Origin: Bremerella alba
Lineage (GTDB): Bacteria > Planctomycetota > Planctomycetia > Pirellulales > Pirellulaceae
NCBI RefSeq assembly: GCF_013618625.1
Contig: NZ_JABRWO010000007.1
Span: forward strand, 186,001-250,000
Length of the DNA stretch: 64,000 nt
Direction: 5' to 3'
A model generated the notes under the pieces. The model did not search any database, was not told where the DNA came from, and was given only the letters and a program-made list of their open reading frames with translations. Positions 45,656-54,793 of this stretch are shown one piece after another (position 1 is the first letter of the stretch; every line of letters begins with the position of its first letter). The translations under genes and the position numbers were made by a program.

Positions 45656-46150
45656 GGCAGATCTTCTCCGTGTTAGTAAGGCTTGGGCCCCTACTGAAAA
45701 GTTAAGTTAACTGGCCCTAAAGTGGATAAGTCACGCCCTGAGAGATAGCTTGACGCGGCCAATGCTTAACTCTCGCTCGCCCTATCGACGTAACGGAGAA
45801 AGGCAGGTTCCAACGAAGACGCGTAAAGTTCAATCGAATGACGTTGAGCAAACCCAATTGCTAGTAGGTGAACCAAGCGCTAACGGCTCTCATACTGCAA
45901 TCGAGCCTCGCCCCAACCTACGGATGATCGGGCAAGGCGGTTCGCTCATTCCCGGAGTATCGGACAATTCACACAAAACTGCAACATTTCAATCGAAAAC
46001 AGCACGTCAACATTGCGCATTTCTAGCGGACTGGTCGGTTTGAGATCAGCATATCGTCATCTCTTGCGGAATTTGATACGATCAGAAACTTGGGTGACGA
46101 CTCACCCCACATACCACTGCCGATGGCCCATATGAGTGAGAAATCACCGA
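45656..46150. other. Divergent gene-free region between ArsR-type and oppA genes
   Basis: 495 bp with no convincing gene; a 97-codon frame inside lacks any recognisable domain and is left uncalled. It carries the palindrome at 45700-45712 and presumably both divergent promoters. Confidence 0.5.
45700..45712. promoter_or_regulatory. 13-bp palindrome upstream of the ArsR-type gene
   Basis: AGTTAA-G-TTAACT is a perfect dyad 45 bp upstream of the ATG of the ArsR-type regulator, a typical place for an autoregulatory operator. A related half (CTTAACT) occurs about 50 bp further right. Confidence 0.45.
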
Positions 46151-48145
46151 ATGAAATGGTCAATACGAGGATTATTTCCTTACGTCTTCCCTCTAATCTT
46201 CGTAGTCGCTCTCTTTTCCGCGCTTCGGATGGGGTCCATCCCCCCCGCTGAATTCACTTTTTCTAACGGGACCGAGCCGCAAACGGTTGATCCGGCCAAG
46301 AGTACCGGTGCCCCGGAAGGGCGGATCATCAACGCTATCTTCGAGGGGCTCTACCGGAAGATGCCCGATCCGAATGACCCCAACGACATGATCCCCATGC
46401 CTGGGATGGCCAAGTCGCACGAAGTCTCGGACGACCTCAAGACATACACCTTTCACATGCGTGAAGGAGCCAAGTGGACCAACGGCGAGCCGGTAACGGC
46501 CCACGACTGGGATTTCTCGTGGATGCGTTTCTTGCATCCGGAATCGGGCACCCAGTACGGGTATCAACTGTGGTACATCAAGAACGCCAAACGCTATACG
46601 ACCGGCGATATCCAGCCAGGCGACCGTGTCGAAGTTGAATTGGCCGATCGCAAGGATAGCGCCCAGATGTTTCCCCGCGGCACGATGGTCTCGGGCATCC
46701 TGAAAAAAGTTGATACCTACCCGGAAGGATCGTCGAAAGAAACAAGTGACGGAGGTCATGGCGAAGAAGAGGCATCTTACAAAGTATTCACCGTCGACTG
46801 TGTGCCTGAGAAAGATGGCGTACCGCAGTGGGATGGAGAAACAACCCAGCGTGTCTTCTATCAATCGGGCATCCCTCAATCCTTCTTAGCGAAACATCCC
46901 CAAGCCGAACAAGCAAGGCACGTACTGCTGCACTTCAGCGAAGTAGGGATCAAAGCACCTGACGAGAAGACATTAGTCATCGAGCTGGAATCGCCGACAC
47001 CGTACTTTCTGGAACTCGCTTCATTCTATCCGATGTATGCGGTCAATCGAACATGCATCGAAACGTTTGGTTACCCCGACTGGACCAAGCCTGAGAACAT
47101 TGTGACGTGTGGCCCATATCATATTCAGGAACGCCGTATCCGCGACCGGATCCGCTTAGCCAAAAGCCCAACCTACTGGAACGCCGATGAAGTAGAGCTG
47201 GAAACGATCGATGCACTCGCCGTTCAGTCGAATACAACTCAGCTGAACATGTACATGAGCGGCCAGATGGACTGGGCGACCGATATCCCGAACTCCGTCT
47301 TAGACGACCTAAAAGAGTTGGACAAAGAGAAAAAGGAAGAACCTGGACGCGAGAAAGAACGCAACGATCTACTGATCGCCCCGATGCTTTCCACCTACTT
47401 CTACCGCGTCAACACGGCCCGGCCGCCGCTAGATAACCCCAAGGTACGTCAGGCCCTGAACCTGGCGATCAACAAGCAAGAAATCGTGGATTTCGTTACC
47501 CGTGGCGGGCAAATTCCGGCAGGCTCTCTGGTTCCCCCTGGGATTACCGGATATGAAGGTCCGCCCACCGAGTCCTACGATCCCGAGCGTGCCAGGGCAC
47601 TCTTGAAGGAGGCGATGGGCGACAAAAAGATGCGTCCGATCCAAATCCTTTACAACACCTCGGAAGGGCACAAGCAGATCGCCGAAGTGATTCAGCAGCA
47701 GTGGAAGCGCAATCTGCACATCGACGTGCAACTACGAAACGTCGAATGGGGTGTCTATCTTACGACAGTCCGCGAGATGGACTACGACGTAGCCAGGGCA
47801 GGTTGGATTGGTGATTATCCTGATCCCAATACCTTCCTCGATATGTTCGTTACCGGCGGCGAGAATAACGAGACCGGCTGGAGCAATCAAGAGTACGACG
47901 ACCTCATCGAATCGGCACGCAGTGAAGCCAATCCCGAAAAGCGTTTTGCCATGCTTCGCGAAGCGGAAAAGATCCTCGTCGATGAGATGCCGATTTTGCC
48001 TATCTACTTCTACGTTTCGATCAACATGGTGCGACCGTACGTGAAGAATTTTTATCCCAACTTGCAGGATCTCCATCCCCTGCACATCCTCGATATTGAC
48101 GAAGAACAACGCGAAAAGATTCGCGAGTGGGAGGGTTTGGAGTGA
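46151..48145 (+). CDS. oppA: Peptide ABC transporter substrate-binding protein (OppA family)
   Basis: 664 aa from ATG 46151 (MKWSIRG); a GTG at 46136 is possible. An N-terminal hydrophobic segment (PYVFPLIFVVALFSALRMG) exports or anchors it. The SBP_bac_5 fold starts with FSNGTEPQTVDPAKSTG and contains NPKVRQALNLAINKQEIVDF and YPDPNTFLDMFVTGGENN. Relative to the roughly 540-aa OppA type it has an insertion of about 90 residues near 160-255 with PGDRVEVELADRK and CVPEKDGVPQWDGE. First gene of oppABCDF. Specificity for oligopeptides is the family default; the insertion could alter it. Confidence 0.9.
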   Translation: MKWSIRGLFPYVFPLIFVVALFSALRMGSIPPAEFTFSNGTEPQTVDPAKSTGAPEGRIINAIFEGLYRKMPDPNDPNDMIPMPGMAKSHEVSDDLKTYTFHMREGAKWTNGEPVTAHDWDFSWMRFLHPESGTQYGYQLWYIKNAKRYTTGDIQPGDRVEVELADRKDSAQMFPRGTMVSGILKKVDTYPEGSSKETSDGGHGEEEASYKVFTVDCVPEKDGVPQWDGETTQRVFYQSGIPQSFLAKHPQAEQARHVLLHFSEVGIKAPDEKTLVIELESPTPYFLELASFYPMYAVNRTCIETFGYPDWTKPENIVTCGPYHIQERRIRDRIRLAKSPTYWNADEVELETIDALAVQSNTTQLNMYMSGQMDWATDIPNSVLDDLKELDKEKKEEPGREKERNDLLIAPMLSTYFYRVNTARPPLDNPKVRQALNLAINKQEIVDFVTRGGQIPAGSLVPPGITGYEGPPTESYDPERARALLKEAMGDKKMRPIQILYNTSEGHKQIAEVIQQQWKRNLHIDVQLRNVEWGVYLTTVREMDYDVARAGWIGDYPDPNTFLDMFVTGGENNETGWSNQEYDDLIESARSEANPEKRFAMLREAEKILVDEMPILPIYFYVSINMVRPYVKNFYPNLQDLHPLHILDIDEEQREKIREWEGLE

Positions 48146-49065
48146 TTTACTTTTTGGCCAAGCGGCTATTGTGGTTGGTGATCACCTTGTGGGTTGTCTT
48201 CACGATTAGCTTCTTTTTGATGTGGACCGTCTCTCCGGAAGGCGCGCTCTTAAGTGAGCGGCAACTTCCCGAGGCCATTAAGCAAAACCTGGAAGAGTAC
48301 TACGGCTTAGATAAGCCGCTCTTGACGCGGTACTTCAACACGATGGGCAATTATCTGACACTTAACCCTGGCCCTAGCATGAAGCTGATCGATAAATCGG
48401 TCTTCGAGATCGTCTCGGAAGGTCTTCCGATCTCGATTGCGCTCGGGCTGCTCGGTCTTAGCTTTGCCATGCTGATTGGCTTCTCAACCGGAATTGTTTC
48501 GGCCTTAAAAAGACAATCGGTAATCGATGTTACCTTCCGCATGATCGCTACGCTCGGGATTGCAATTCCCAACTTTGTGTTGGCGGGCTTTGCAATCATT
48601 ATCTTTGTGTTCGGACTGAATTGGTTTCCTGCCGCTGGCTGGGGACGCCCGATCAACTTGGTGCTGCCGTCGCTTTGCCTGGCGGCTCCCTTCGCGGCGT
48701 ATATCTCGCGACTGACGCGAACCGGAATGTTGGAAGTGCTTGGGCAAGACTACATTCGCACGGCCTATGCCAAAGGACTGATGCCGACGACGGTGGTGCT
48801 GAAGCATGCGTTTCGCGGGGCGATTCTGCCGGTAGTTTCCTTTTTGGGACCGGCCACCGCAGGCATTCTCACCGGCTCGCTTGTGCTCGAACGCATCTTT
48901 TTCATACCTGGGCTGGGAAGTCACTTCATCGAGGCTGTTCAGCAGAAAGATCATCCCGTCAGCCTGGCCGTGGTGATGATTTATACGTTTCTGTTGTTCT
49001 CGATGAATACGTTGGTCGACCTCTCGTATGGTTTGATCGATCCTCGCGTCAAGTTGAACAAGTAA
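48142..49065 (+). CDS. oppB: Peptide ABC transporter permease (OppB)
   Basis: 307-aa permease from GTG 48142, which overlaps the OppA stop as GTGA; this overlap is the reason for the start choice. It has six predicted membrane helices and the cytoplasmic EAA-type loop (DYIRTAYAKGLMPTTVVLKHAFRGAILPV). Its C-terminus LVDLSYGLIDPRVKL is the OppB/DppB signature. Forms the translocation channel with OppC. Confidence 0.94.
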   Translation: MIYFLAKRLLWLVITLWVVFTISFFLMWTVSPEGALLSERQLPEAIKQNLEEYYGLDKPLLTRYFNTMGNYLTLNPGPSMKLIDKSVFEIVSEGLPISIALGLLGLSFAMLIGFSTGIVSALKRQSVIDVTFRMIATLGIAIPNFVLAGFAIIIFVFGLNWFPAAGWGRPINLVLPSLCLAAPFAAYISRLTRTGMLEVLGQDYIRTAYAKGLMPTTVVLKHAFRGAILPVVSFLGPATAGILTGSLVLERIFFIPGLGSHFIEAVQQKDHPVSLAVVMIYTFLLFSMNTLVDLSYGLIDPRVKLNK

Positions 49066-49089
49066 TTCCTCGCTGCGAAGGCCAAAGCC

Positions 49090-50262
49090 TTGGATTCCCT
49101 TAATAAGCACGACCCCTACGCCGACGCGTTGCCCCCGATCGAAAAGTATCAGGCAATGTACAACGAGGCGCGAAACATCCGCGGGATCTCGCTGTGGCAA
49201 GATGCCTGGCGCCGACTTCGCCGCGACTGGGTTTCGATGACGGCACTCAGCTTCCTTGTGCTCTTGGCCCTGGCAGCCATCTTTACTCCCCTGTTTCCGT
49301 TGCAATCGCCGAGAGAACAAGATCTAGCTAATCGCTTGGCCTTGCCGCCGGAGTTTCATTCGAAGACCAAGCAGGCCAATGCCGAAGGCGAGAAAGAAAC
49401 CGTTCCGGTCAGCTTGCACCTGCAGGACCTCGAAGGGGAAGAATTCGACCGCCGCGTCGGAGAGTTGTGGACCGACCCGACCGGTTTCGACCTCTTGCTT
49501 TTGAACACTCGTCTTGTAATCTTCGGTGACTATTGCCTGCCTAGCCTATGCGGCACCGACCTGCTGGGGCGTGACTTGCTGTCCCGTTTATTCTATGGGG
49601 CTCGGGTCTCGTTGATTGTGGGGCTGGTCGCCACGCTGGTTTCGCTCATCATCGGTGTCAGCTATGGGGCAATCGCTGGCTACTCAGGCGGAATGGTCGA
49701 CGACCTCATGATGCGAATCGTCGACATCATGTATTCCGTGCCGTTCATTTTCCTGGTGCTGTTTCTGATTACGATCCTCAGCGAAGACGAAGTCAAAAAG
49801 TGGCTCGAAAGTTACGGCATCAGCCGCATTGTCATTTTGTATATCGTGATTGGGGCCGTGTACTGGCTGACGATGGCCCGCGTGGTGCGTGGCCAGATCA
49901 TCAGTTTGAAGAACGAGCAATTCGTCGACGCCGCAAAAACCGTCGGGGCCAGCGGACTACGAATCGTCTTTCTGCACCTGGTGCCCAACGTCATGAGCAT
50001 CGTGATCGTCTACCTGACGCTGACCATTCCGGCGGTGATGCTGTTCGAGGCGTTCCTGTCGTTTTTGGGCCTAGGCGTCGAAGCTCCGGCGGTTAGTTGG
50101 GGCGTGCTGTCCGAGGAAGGCCTCCGCGTGATCACGCCGGTGAAGATCTACTGGTGGTTGGTTGTGTTCCCGGCCTTGGCCTTGGCATCGACGTTGTACT
50201 CCTTGAACTTCCTGGGTGACGGACTGCGTGACGCGCTCGACCCGCGAATGAAGAATCGATAA
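49090..50262 (+). CDS. oppC: Peptide ABC transporter permease (OppC) with enlarged first loop
   Basis: 390 aa using a TTG start at 49090, preceded by GAAGG; no ATG occurs before residue 23, already inside conserved sequence. Membrane helix 1 (SMTALSFLVLLALAAIFTPL) is followed by an extracytoplasmic loop of about 90 residues (PREQDLANRLALPPEFHSK, DLEGEEFDRRVGELWTDP), longer than in E. coli OppC (302 aa). The core then begins with CGTDLLGRDLLSRLFYGARVSL and the EAA loop FVDAAKTVGASGLRIVFLHL. The C-terminus FLGDGLRDALDPRM is the OppC signature. Confidence 0.92.
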   Translation: MDSLNKHDPYADALPPIEKYQAMYNEARNIRGISLWQDAWRRLRRDWVSMTALSFLVLLALAAIFTPLFPLQSPREQDLANRLALPPEFHSKTKQANAEGEKETVPVSLHLQDLEGEEFDRRVGELWTDPTGFDLLLLNTRLVIFGDYCLPSLCGTDLLGRDLLSRLFYGARVSLIVGLVATLVSLIIGVSYGAIAGYSGGMVDDLMMRIVDIMYSVPFIFLVLFLITILSEDEVKKWLESYGISRIVILYIVIGAVYWLTMARVVRGQIISLKNEQFVDAAKTVGASGLRIVFLHLVPNVMSIVIVYLTLTIPAVMLFEAFLSFLGLGVEAPAVSWGVLSEEGLRVITPVKIYWWLVVFPALALASTLYSLNFLGDGLRDALDPRMKNR

Positions 50263-50272
50263 GGGTAACTTT

Positions 50273-51331
50273 GTGACTGTAGAAACGACGAGTGCCTCGA
50301 ACGAAACCAAGCCTTCCGGCACCGGCAAAGTGCTGCTGGAAGTACGCGACTTGGCCGTCGAGTTCCGCACCGACGATGGGACATTCAAAGCGGTTCGTGG
50401 AGTCAACTTTGATCTACGGGCCGGCGAAACGCTGGGTATCGTGGGCGAGTCCGGCTCCGGCAAGTCGGTAACCAACCTGGCCATGCTGGGCTTGATTCCT
50501 CAACCTCCTGGAAAGATCACCAGCGGGTCGGCCATGTATAATGGCCAAGACCTGTTGAAGATGAGCAACAAGGAACTCGCGACGATCCGTGGGAACCGCA
50601 TTGCGATGATCTTCCAGGACCCGATGACCACGCTCAATCCTTTTCTCACCATCGACGAACAGCTGACCGAGGTCACGCGAAAACATCTAGGGCTATCGTA
50701 TGACGAGGCGTTAGATCGCGCGATCGAAATGCTGGAAAAGGTAGGCATCCCCGGAGCCAGCCGCCGCGTCTTTAATTATCCCCACGAGTTCTCTGGCGGG
50801 ATGCGTCAACGCGTGGTGATTGCGATGGCCCTTTCGTGCGATCCCGAAATCCTGATCGCAGACGAACCTTCGACCGCATTAGACGTCACCATTCAGGCCC
50901 AAATATTGGAACTGATGCAACAGTTGCAGCAGGAACACAATACGGCGATCGTCATGATCACACACGACCTGGGTGTGATCGCCAATATGGCCACCGACGT
51001 GTTGGTCATGTACGCCGGCCGTAAGGTCGAGCAGGCCAAAGTTCACGACCTGTTCGCCGATCCGCGCCATCCTTACACGCTGGGACTTCTCAATTCGATT
51101 CCACGGATCGATGAAGAAGTGGGAGCCGAGCTCTCACCAGTCAAGGGTCAGCCGCCAGACATGAGCGAAAATATTCCCGGCTGTTCGTTCTATCCGCGGT
51201 GTCCGTATCACATCGATGATTGCCTGAAGATCGATCCGCCGCTCGTCCAAGTAGGAACCGGTACCCTGCACGCGTGCATTCGCGACGTTACCCAGATTGA
51301 TCCACCGGTTTCCCCGACTGCCACCAACTAA
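50273..51331 (+). CDS. oppD: Peptide ABC transporter ATP-binding protein (OppD)
   Basis: 352-aa ATPase from GTG 50273, preceded by AAGGG. Walker A is GESGSGKSVTNLAML, the signature FSGGMRQRVVIAMAL, Walker B LIADEPSTALDVT. A C-terminal oligopeptide-transporter domain has the cysteine set CSFYPRCPYHIDDC, which in the family binds an iron-sulfur cluster. Partner of OppF in energising uptake. The start lies 10 bp after OppC. Confidence 0.94.
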   Translation: MTVETTSASNETKPSGTGKVLLEVRDLAVEFRTDDGTFKAVRGVNFDLRAGETLGIVGESGSGKSVTNLAMLGLIPQPPGKITSGSAMYNGQDLLKMSNKELATIRGNRIAMIFQDPMTTLNPFLTIDEQLTEVTRKHLGLSYDEALDRAIEMLEKVGIPGASRRVFNYPHEFSGGMRQRVVIAMALSCDPEILIADEPSTALDVTIQAQILELMQQLQQEHNTAIVMITHDLGVIANMATDVLVMYAGRKVEQAKVHDLFADPRHPYTLGLLNSIPRIDEEVGAELSPVKGQPPDMSENIPGCSFYPRCPYHIDDCLKIDPPLVQVGTGTLHACIRDVTQIDPPVSPTATN

Positions 51332-51355
51332 CGTCTTAGCCCAGTTGCTGCATCC

Positions 51356-52375
51356 ATGTCACAAGTAATAGACGCCTCTCCGGTTCTTGAAGTCCGCGAC
51401 CTGAAAGTTCACTTTCCGGTTCGTCGCGGCAAGTGGTTTGCGTCCCAGACAGAATACGTCCGGGCCGTCGATGGCGTATCGTTTGACGTGAAACCAGGCG
51501 AAACGTTCGGCTTGGTGGGGGAAAGTGGGTGCGGTAAATCGACCACGGCCAGGGCGATCATGAACCTGGTCAAGCCAACCGCCGGAACCATTCACCTCAA
51601 CGGCCAGCGAATCGATGATCTCTCACCGGCGTCGATGCGGCATCATCGCAGCGACTTGCAGATGATCTTTCAAGATCCCTATGCCTCGCTCAATCCACGC
51701 ATGACGGTGGGCACTATTATTGGCGAGCCCCTTTCGATCTTTGGGTTGAAGTCTGGCCTTGATCGAAAACTGGAAGTCATGCGACTGATGGATGTCGTTG
51801 GGCTCAATCCACGGTTTATCAATCGTTATCCGCACGAGTTCTCGGGTGGGCAGCGACAACGTATTGGAATTGCCAGGGCTCTCGCCGCACGCCCCAAAGT
51901 GATTGTTTGCGACGAACCTATTTCCGCGCTTGACGTTTCGATTCAGGCCCAGGTCATCAATCTGTTAATGGACCTGCAGCAGAAGCTAGGGGTGGCGTAC
52001 GTCTTTATCGCCCACGACCTGAGCGTCGTCCGGCATATCTCGCACCGAATTGGTGTGATGTATTTGGGACGAATCGTCGAGCTCTCCCAGTCGCAAGAGC
52101 TTTTTCAGCGTCCGATGCATCCGTACACCCAAGCACTGCTGTCCGCGATTCCTGTGCCTGATCCCGATATCGAACGCAAACGCAAACGGATCGTGCTGCA
52201 AGGAGAAGTGCCTTCGCCGGATACGTTTTACCCCGGTTGCCCTTTTGCCGATCGCTGCCCAATCGTGCAGCCTGAGAAATGCACGGCGAGTCCGCCACCG
52301 CTCGAAGGAACACCCCATCCTGCGGCATGCTTCTTCGCCGGAGAAATGTCGATCGAGGGTTCCGCAAAGAGCTAA
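51356..52375 (+). CDS. oppF: Peptide ABC transporter ATP-binding protein (OppF)
   Basis: 339-aa ATPase. Walker A is GESGCGKSTTARAIM, the signature FSGGQRQRIGIARAL, Walker B VIVCDEPISALDVS. C-terminal PGCPFADRCPIVQPEKC is the oligopeptide/dipeptide transporter extension. Last gene of the opp operon; the stop overlaps the convergent membrane protein gene by 4 bp. Confidence 0.94.
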   Translation: MSQVIDASPVLEVRDLKVHFPVRRGKWFASQTEYVRAVDGVSFDVKPGETFGLVGESGCGKSTTARAIMNLVKPTAGTIHLNGQRIDDLSPASMRHHRSDLQMIFQDPYASLNPRMTVGTIIGEPLSIFGLKSGLDRKLEVMRLMDVVGLNPRFINRYPHEFSGGQRQRIGIARALAARPKVIVCDEPISALDVSIQAQVINLLMDLQQKLGVAYVFIAHDLSVVRHISHRIGVMYLGRIVELSQSQELFQRPMHPYTQALLSAIPVPDPDIERKRKRIVLQGEVPSPDTFYPGCPFADRCPIVQPEKCTASPPPLEGTPHPAACFFAGEMSIEGSAKS

Positions 52376-52878
52376 CCGGCTGCGGACTTAGATTTAGAGA
52401 TGTCGTCGGCCATCTTCACAATCGACGAGCCGGTACGCAGTCGTCTCGATTCCATATAGAAACGCACGATCGCTTCGACTTCGGGTTTCAAACTGCGGCA
52501 CGCAAGATCAATCGAGGCAAATCCGGCCAGCGGGGAATCGTCTTGCGTCAGGTAAAGAATGACGCCTTGCTCGTGGGGCTCGAAGCGGGCAATTTCTCGC
52601 CATGGTGTCTTACGGCTTCCGAGAAACGAATTCTGAATGATTCCACGCGGGCCGAGGTCGATCCGGACCGGAACAAACATTTTCCAAGTTGCCGTCAGAC
52701 AAGCTAGCACGACCACCAGCGATACCCAGACCGCAACCGTTCCGGAATAGGTCAGAAACGCCAGCGCGATCAGCAACAAGACCGTCGTCCCCTGGGCGAT
52801 ATGGTCATCACGAATGGGTAGACGCACCAAGGATAACTCCGGTGAGTGCGTCTCGAATTCCCGACTAGATGGGGCCAT
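52372..52878 (-). CDS. Small membrane protein, unknown
   Basis: 168 aa with two closely spaced membrane helices at about residues 28-62 (GTTVLLLIALAFLTYSGTVA and VWVSLVVVLACLTATWKMF). They are followed by a soluble PH-like segment (IDLGPRGIIQNSFLGSRKTP, EIARFEPHEQGVILYLTQDD). The pattern resembles bacterial PH-domain membrane proteins, without a firm family. Convergent with oppF. Confidence 0.7.
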   Translation of the reverse strand: MAPSSREFETHSPELSLVRLPIRDDHIAQGTTVLLLIALAFLTYSGTVAVWVSLVVVLACLTATWKMFVPVRIDLGPRGIIQNSFLGSRKTPWREIARFEPHEQGVILYLTQDDSPLAGFASIDLACRSLKPEVEAIVRFYMESRRLRTGSSIVKMADDISKSKSAAG

Positions 52879-52923
52879 GGTTCGCCAATAAATGGCCCTT
52901 GCTGGGAAAGGGCTGCCTGAGTG

Positions 52924-53307
52924 TCAAACTCGTGGGGGTGCGTCAGCATCTGCGGACGCAGGTTGATGACTAGGTGTTCGCAGTGCACCTGCGATCATTA
53001 TTCCCACACTCCAATATAGGATACTCATAATTACGAGGCTCCAGGCAACGATCGCCGGAAAGTTCTCGGAAAAGAGAATCTTGATGGGGGGCTGGTCGCT
53101 CCGTTGTCGCGGTCTTTTAACCGGCGAACGGCCCTGATTCTGCCGTTGCTCTAACGATTGGGTTAGCTTCTGCCAGTTTTCGGTCGCTTCCGGTGTATCG
53201 TACGTCTGAGCCACCCACACGCGTGCTTGCAGTAACCCGAAGACGAGGACGCCCATAAGAACGACGTAACCGGCCGCCATTCCCATTAGTAATGGCCGAT
53301 GCATCAT
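52924..53307 (-). CDS. Small membrane protein coupled to the M20 amidohydrolase
   Basis: 127 aa from ATG 53307. The start overlaps the amidohydrolase stop (sequence ATGATG over the TGA), so the two are translationally coupled. Membrane helices are at about residues 8-28 (MAAGYVVLMGVLVFGLLQA) and 86-104 (IVAWSLVIMSILYWSVGIM). Between them lies a basic Gln/Arg-rich stretch. No family recognised; possibly an accessory of the exported hydrolase. Confidence 0.65.
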   Translation of the reverse strand: MMHRPLLMGMAAGYVVLMGVLVFGLLQARVWVAQTYDTPEATENWQKLTQSLEQRQNQGRSPVKRPRQRSDQPPIKILFSENFPAIVAWSLVIMSILYWSVGIMIAGALRTPSHQPASADADAPPRV

Positions 53308-54659
53308 TGATCGTCCGGTATTTGCTCGAAGAGTTCTAATAGGGCACTCACGGTTGCATTCACGCCCGTTGTCAGGCAAGCTTCGGCATCGGGATAGTAG
53401 AGTGGCGAATGCAGCGAGGGAGGCTCTTGCCCCAATTGTTCGTAGCGGGCCAGACGCTTTGCATCGACCGAACCTAAGCGATACATGAAGATCGGGACTC
53501 CTGCGATACCGTAGCGACTGAAGTCTTCGCCTCCCATTGAAGGATCAACCGGCACGACTTTCTCGTCTCCGAAGGTACGATTGAAGTTCTCGACAATGCG
53601 CCAGGTGAGGTGCTTATCGTTGAAAAGACTCGGCGTTCCTTCGCTGATCACAATTTTCGGTTCAGGGGCTCGGTAGCTGATTGCAACCGCTTTTGCCTTG
53701 CGTTGAATCGCCTCGAGAAGTTGCTTGCGAACTTTTTCGCCGTAGCTTCGCACCGTCAGTTGCAGGTGACATTCATTGCCGATGATATTGTGCTTCGTGC
53801 CGCCATGGATGGCCCCGACCGTGACGACGGCCGGCTCGGTCGGATTAATCTCACGACTGACGATCGTCTGCAAGTCGAGAATCAACTGAGCGGCCTGAAC
53901 GATCGGATCGACGGTAGCATCGGGATGAGCGCCATGACCACCTTGGCCTTGCACGTAAATATCGACACTATCGACATTGGCCATCGCGTAGCCACTTCGA
54001 TAGCCGATGGTTCCCGTCGGCAAGTTGGGATCGACGTGTAAAGCAATCGCATAGTCAGGCTTAGGGAAACGCTCGAAAAGCCCATCCTGCAGCATCGCCT
54101 TGGCCCCTTGCCCTTTCTCTTCAGCAGGCTGCCCAATGATCATCAGCGTGCCGTGCCACTGATTTCGATGCGCCGCCATATATCGAGCAGTACCAACCAC
54201 GTTGGTCATGTGAATGTCGTGACCACACGCATGCATCACGCCCGACTGAGATCCATCGTCGAGCTTGACGGTCTGCTTCGATGCATACACCAACTCGGTG
54301 TTCTCGGTAACGGGCAAACCATCGAGGTCCGTCCGTAGCATAACAGTAGGTCCCTCGCCATTTTGCAAGATGGCAACCAGGCCGTGCCCTCCGATCTCGG
54401 TCGTTACCTCGTACCCGGCCGACTTGAGGAGACCGGCGAGCCGCTGGGCGGTTTTCGCTTCTTCAAAGGAAACTTCCGGATGTGCGTGAAAGTCTTGGTA
54501 GATTTCGATCAGTGAGTCGACCTGATCGTTGACCCACTGTTCGATTCCGGCGGAATGCTGACCGGGGGGATCAGCACTGACGTCTGCCGGGGTAAGCACG
54601 CCCCAGAGGGTGAGAATCAGGCCAATAACGGCAATCAGAACAGCACGAGCCCGAACCAT
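53304..54659 (-). CDS. Exported M20D amidohydrolase (hippurate hydrolase/aminoacylase type)
   Basis: 451 aa with a signal peptide (AVLIAVIGLILTLWGVLTPA, cleavage near VSADP). Metal and active-site motifs of the M20D family: HPEVSFEEAKTA, MLRTDLDGLPV, MHACGHDIHM, GQPAEEKGQGA (catalytic Glu) and MGGEDFSRY. An internal dimerisation domain covers about 220-340. Such enzymes cleave N-acyl amino acids or amides; the export suggests periplasmic scavenging. The promoter region carries a TATAAT box and a 13-bp palindrome. Start ATG 54659. Confidence 0.92.
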   Translation of the reverse strand: MVRARAVLIAVIGLILTLWGVLTPADVSADPPGQHSAGIEQWVNDQVDSLIEIYQDFHAHPEVSFEEAKTAQRLAGLLKSAGYEVTTEIGGHGLVAILQNGEGPTVMLRTDLDGLPVTENTELVYASKQTVKLDDGSQSGVMHACGHDIHMTNVVGTARYMAAHRNQWHGTLMIIGQPAEEKGQGAKAMLQDGLFERFPKPDYAIALHVDPNLPTGTIGYRSGYAMANVDSVDIYVQGQGGHGAHPDATVDPIVQAAQLILDLQTIVSREINPTEPAVVTVGAIHGGTKHNIIGNECHLQLTVRSYGEKVRKQLLEAIQRKAKAVAISYRAPEPKIVISEGTPSLFNDKHLTWRIVENFNRTFGDEKVVPVDPSMGGEDFSRYGIAGVPIFMYRLGSVDAKRLARYEQLGQEPPSLHSPLYYPDAEACLTTGVNATVSALLELFEQIPDDQ

Positions 54660-54708
54660 GGATCAATATCTCACAAAAGACGCGAATTACGGCTTGCAAT
54701 TAAAGACA

Positions 54709-54739
54709 GATAACGGTTATCATTCTTAGTTAGATTATA
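54709..54739 (-). promoter_or_regulatory. Promoter -10 and 13-bp palindrome upstream of the M20D gene
   Basis: On the minus strand a perfect TATAAT lies at 54739-54734. The perfect dyad GATAAC-G-GTTATC occupies 54709-54721, about 6-18 bp downstream of the expected transcription start. A protein bound there would block transcription, the layout of a repressor operator. The -35 is poor. Confidence 0.45.
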
Positions 54740-54760
54740 ACACGGTCTAAATTTATACGA

Positions 54761-54793
54761 GCAGACGTCCGCGAATCATCCAACGGCGTCTGC
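54761..54793 (-). terminator. Hairpin directly after rdgB
   Basis: GCAGACG (54761-54767) / CGTCTGC (54787-54793) starts one base after the rdgB stop codon. The T run next to it lies on the rdgB side and reflects the lysine/asparagine codons at the end of that gene. On the gene's own strand no T run follows, so termination efficiency is uncertain. Confidence 0.45.

Noticed and set aside
45750-46043. 97-codon frame between the ArsR-type gene and oppA
   Set aside because: No domain, no signal, no neighbour logic; probably chance.
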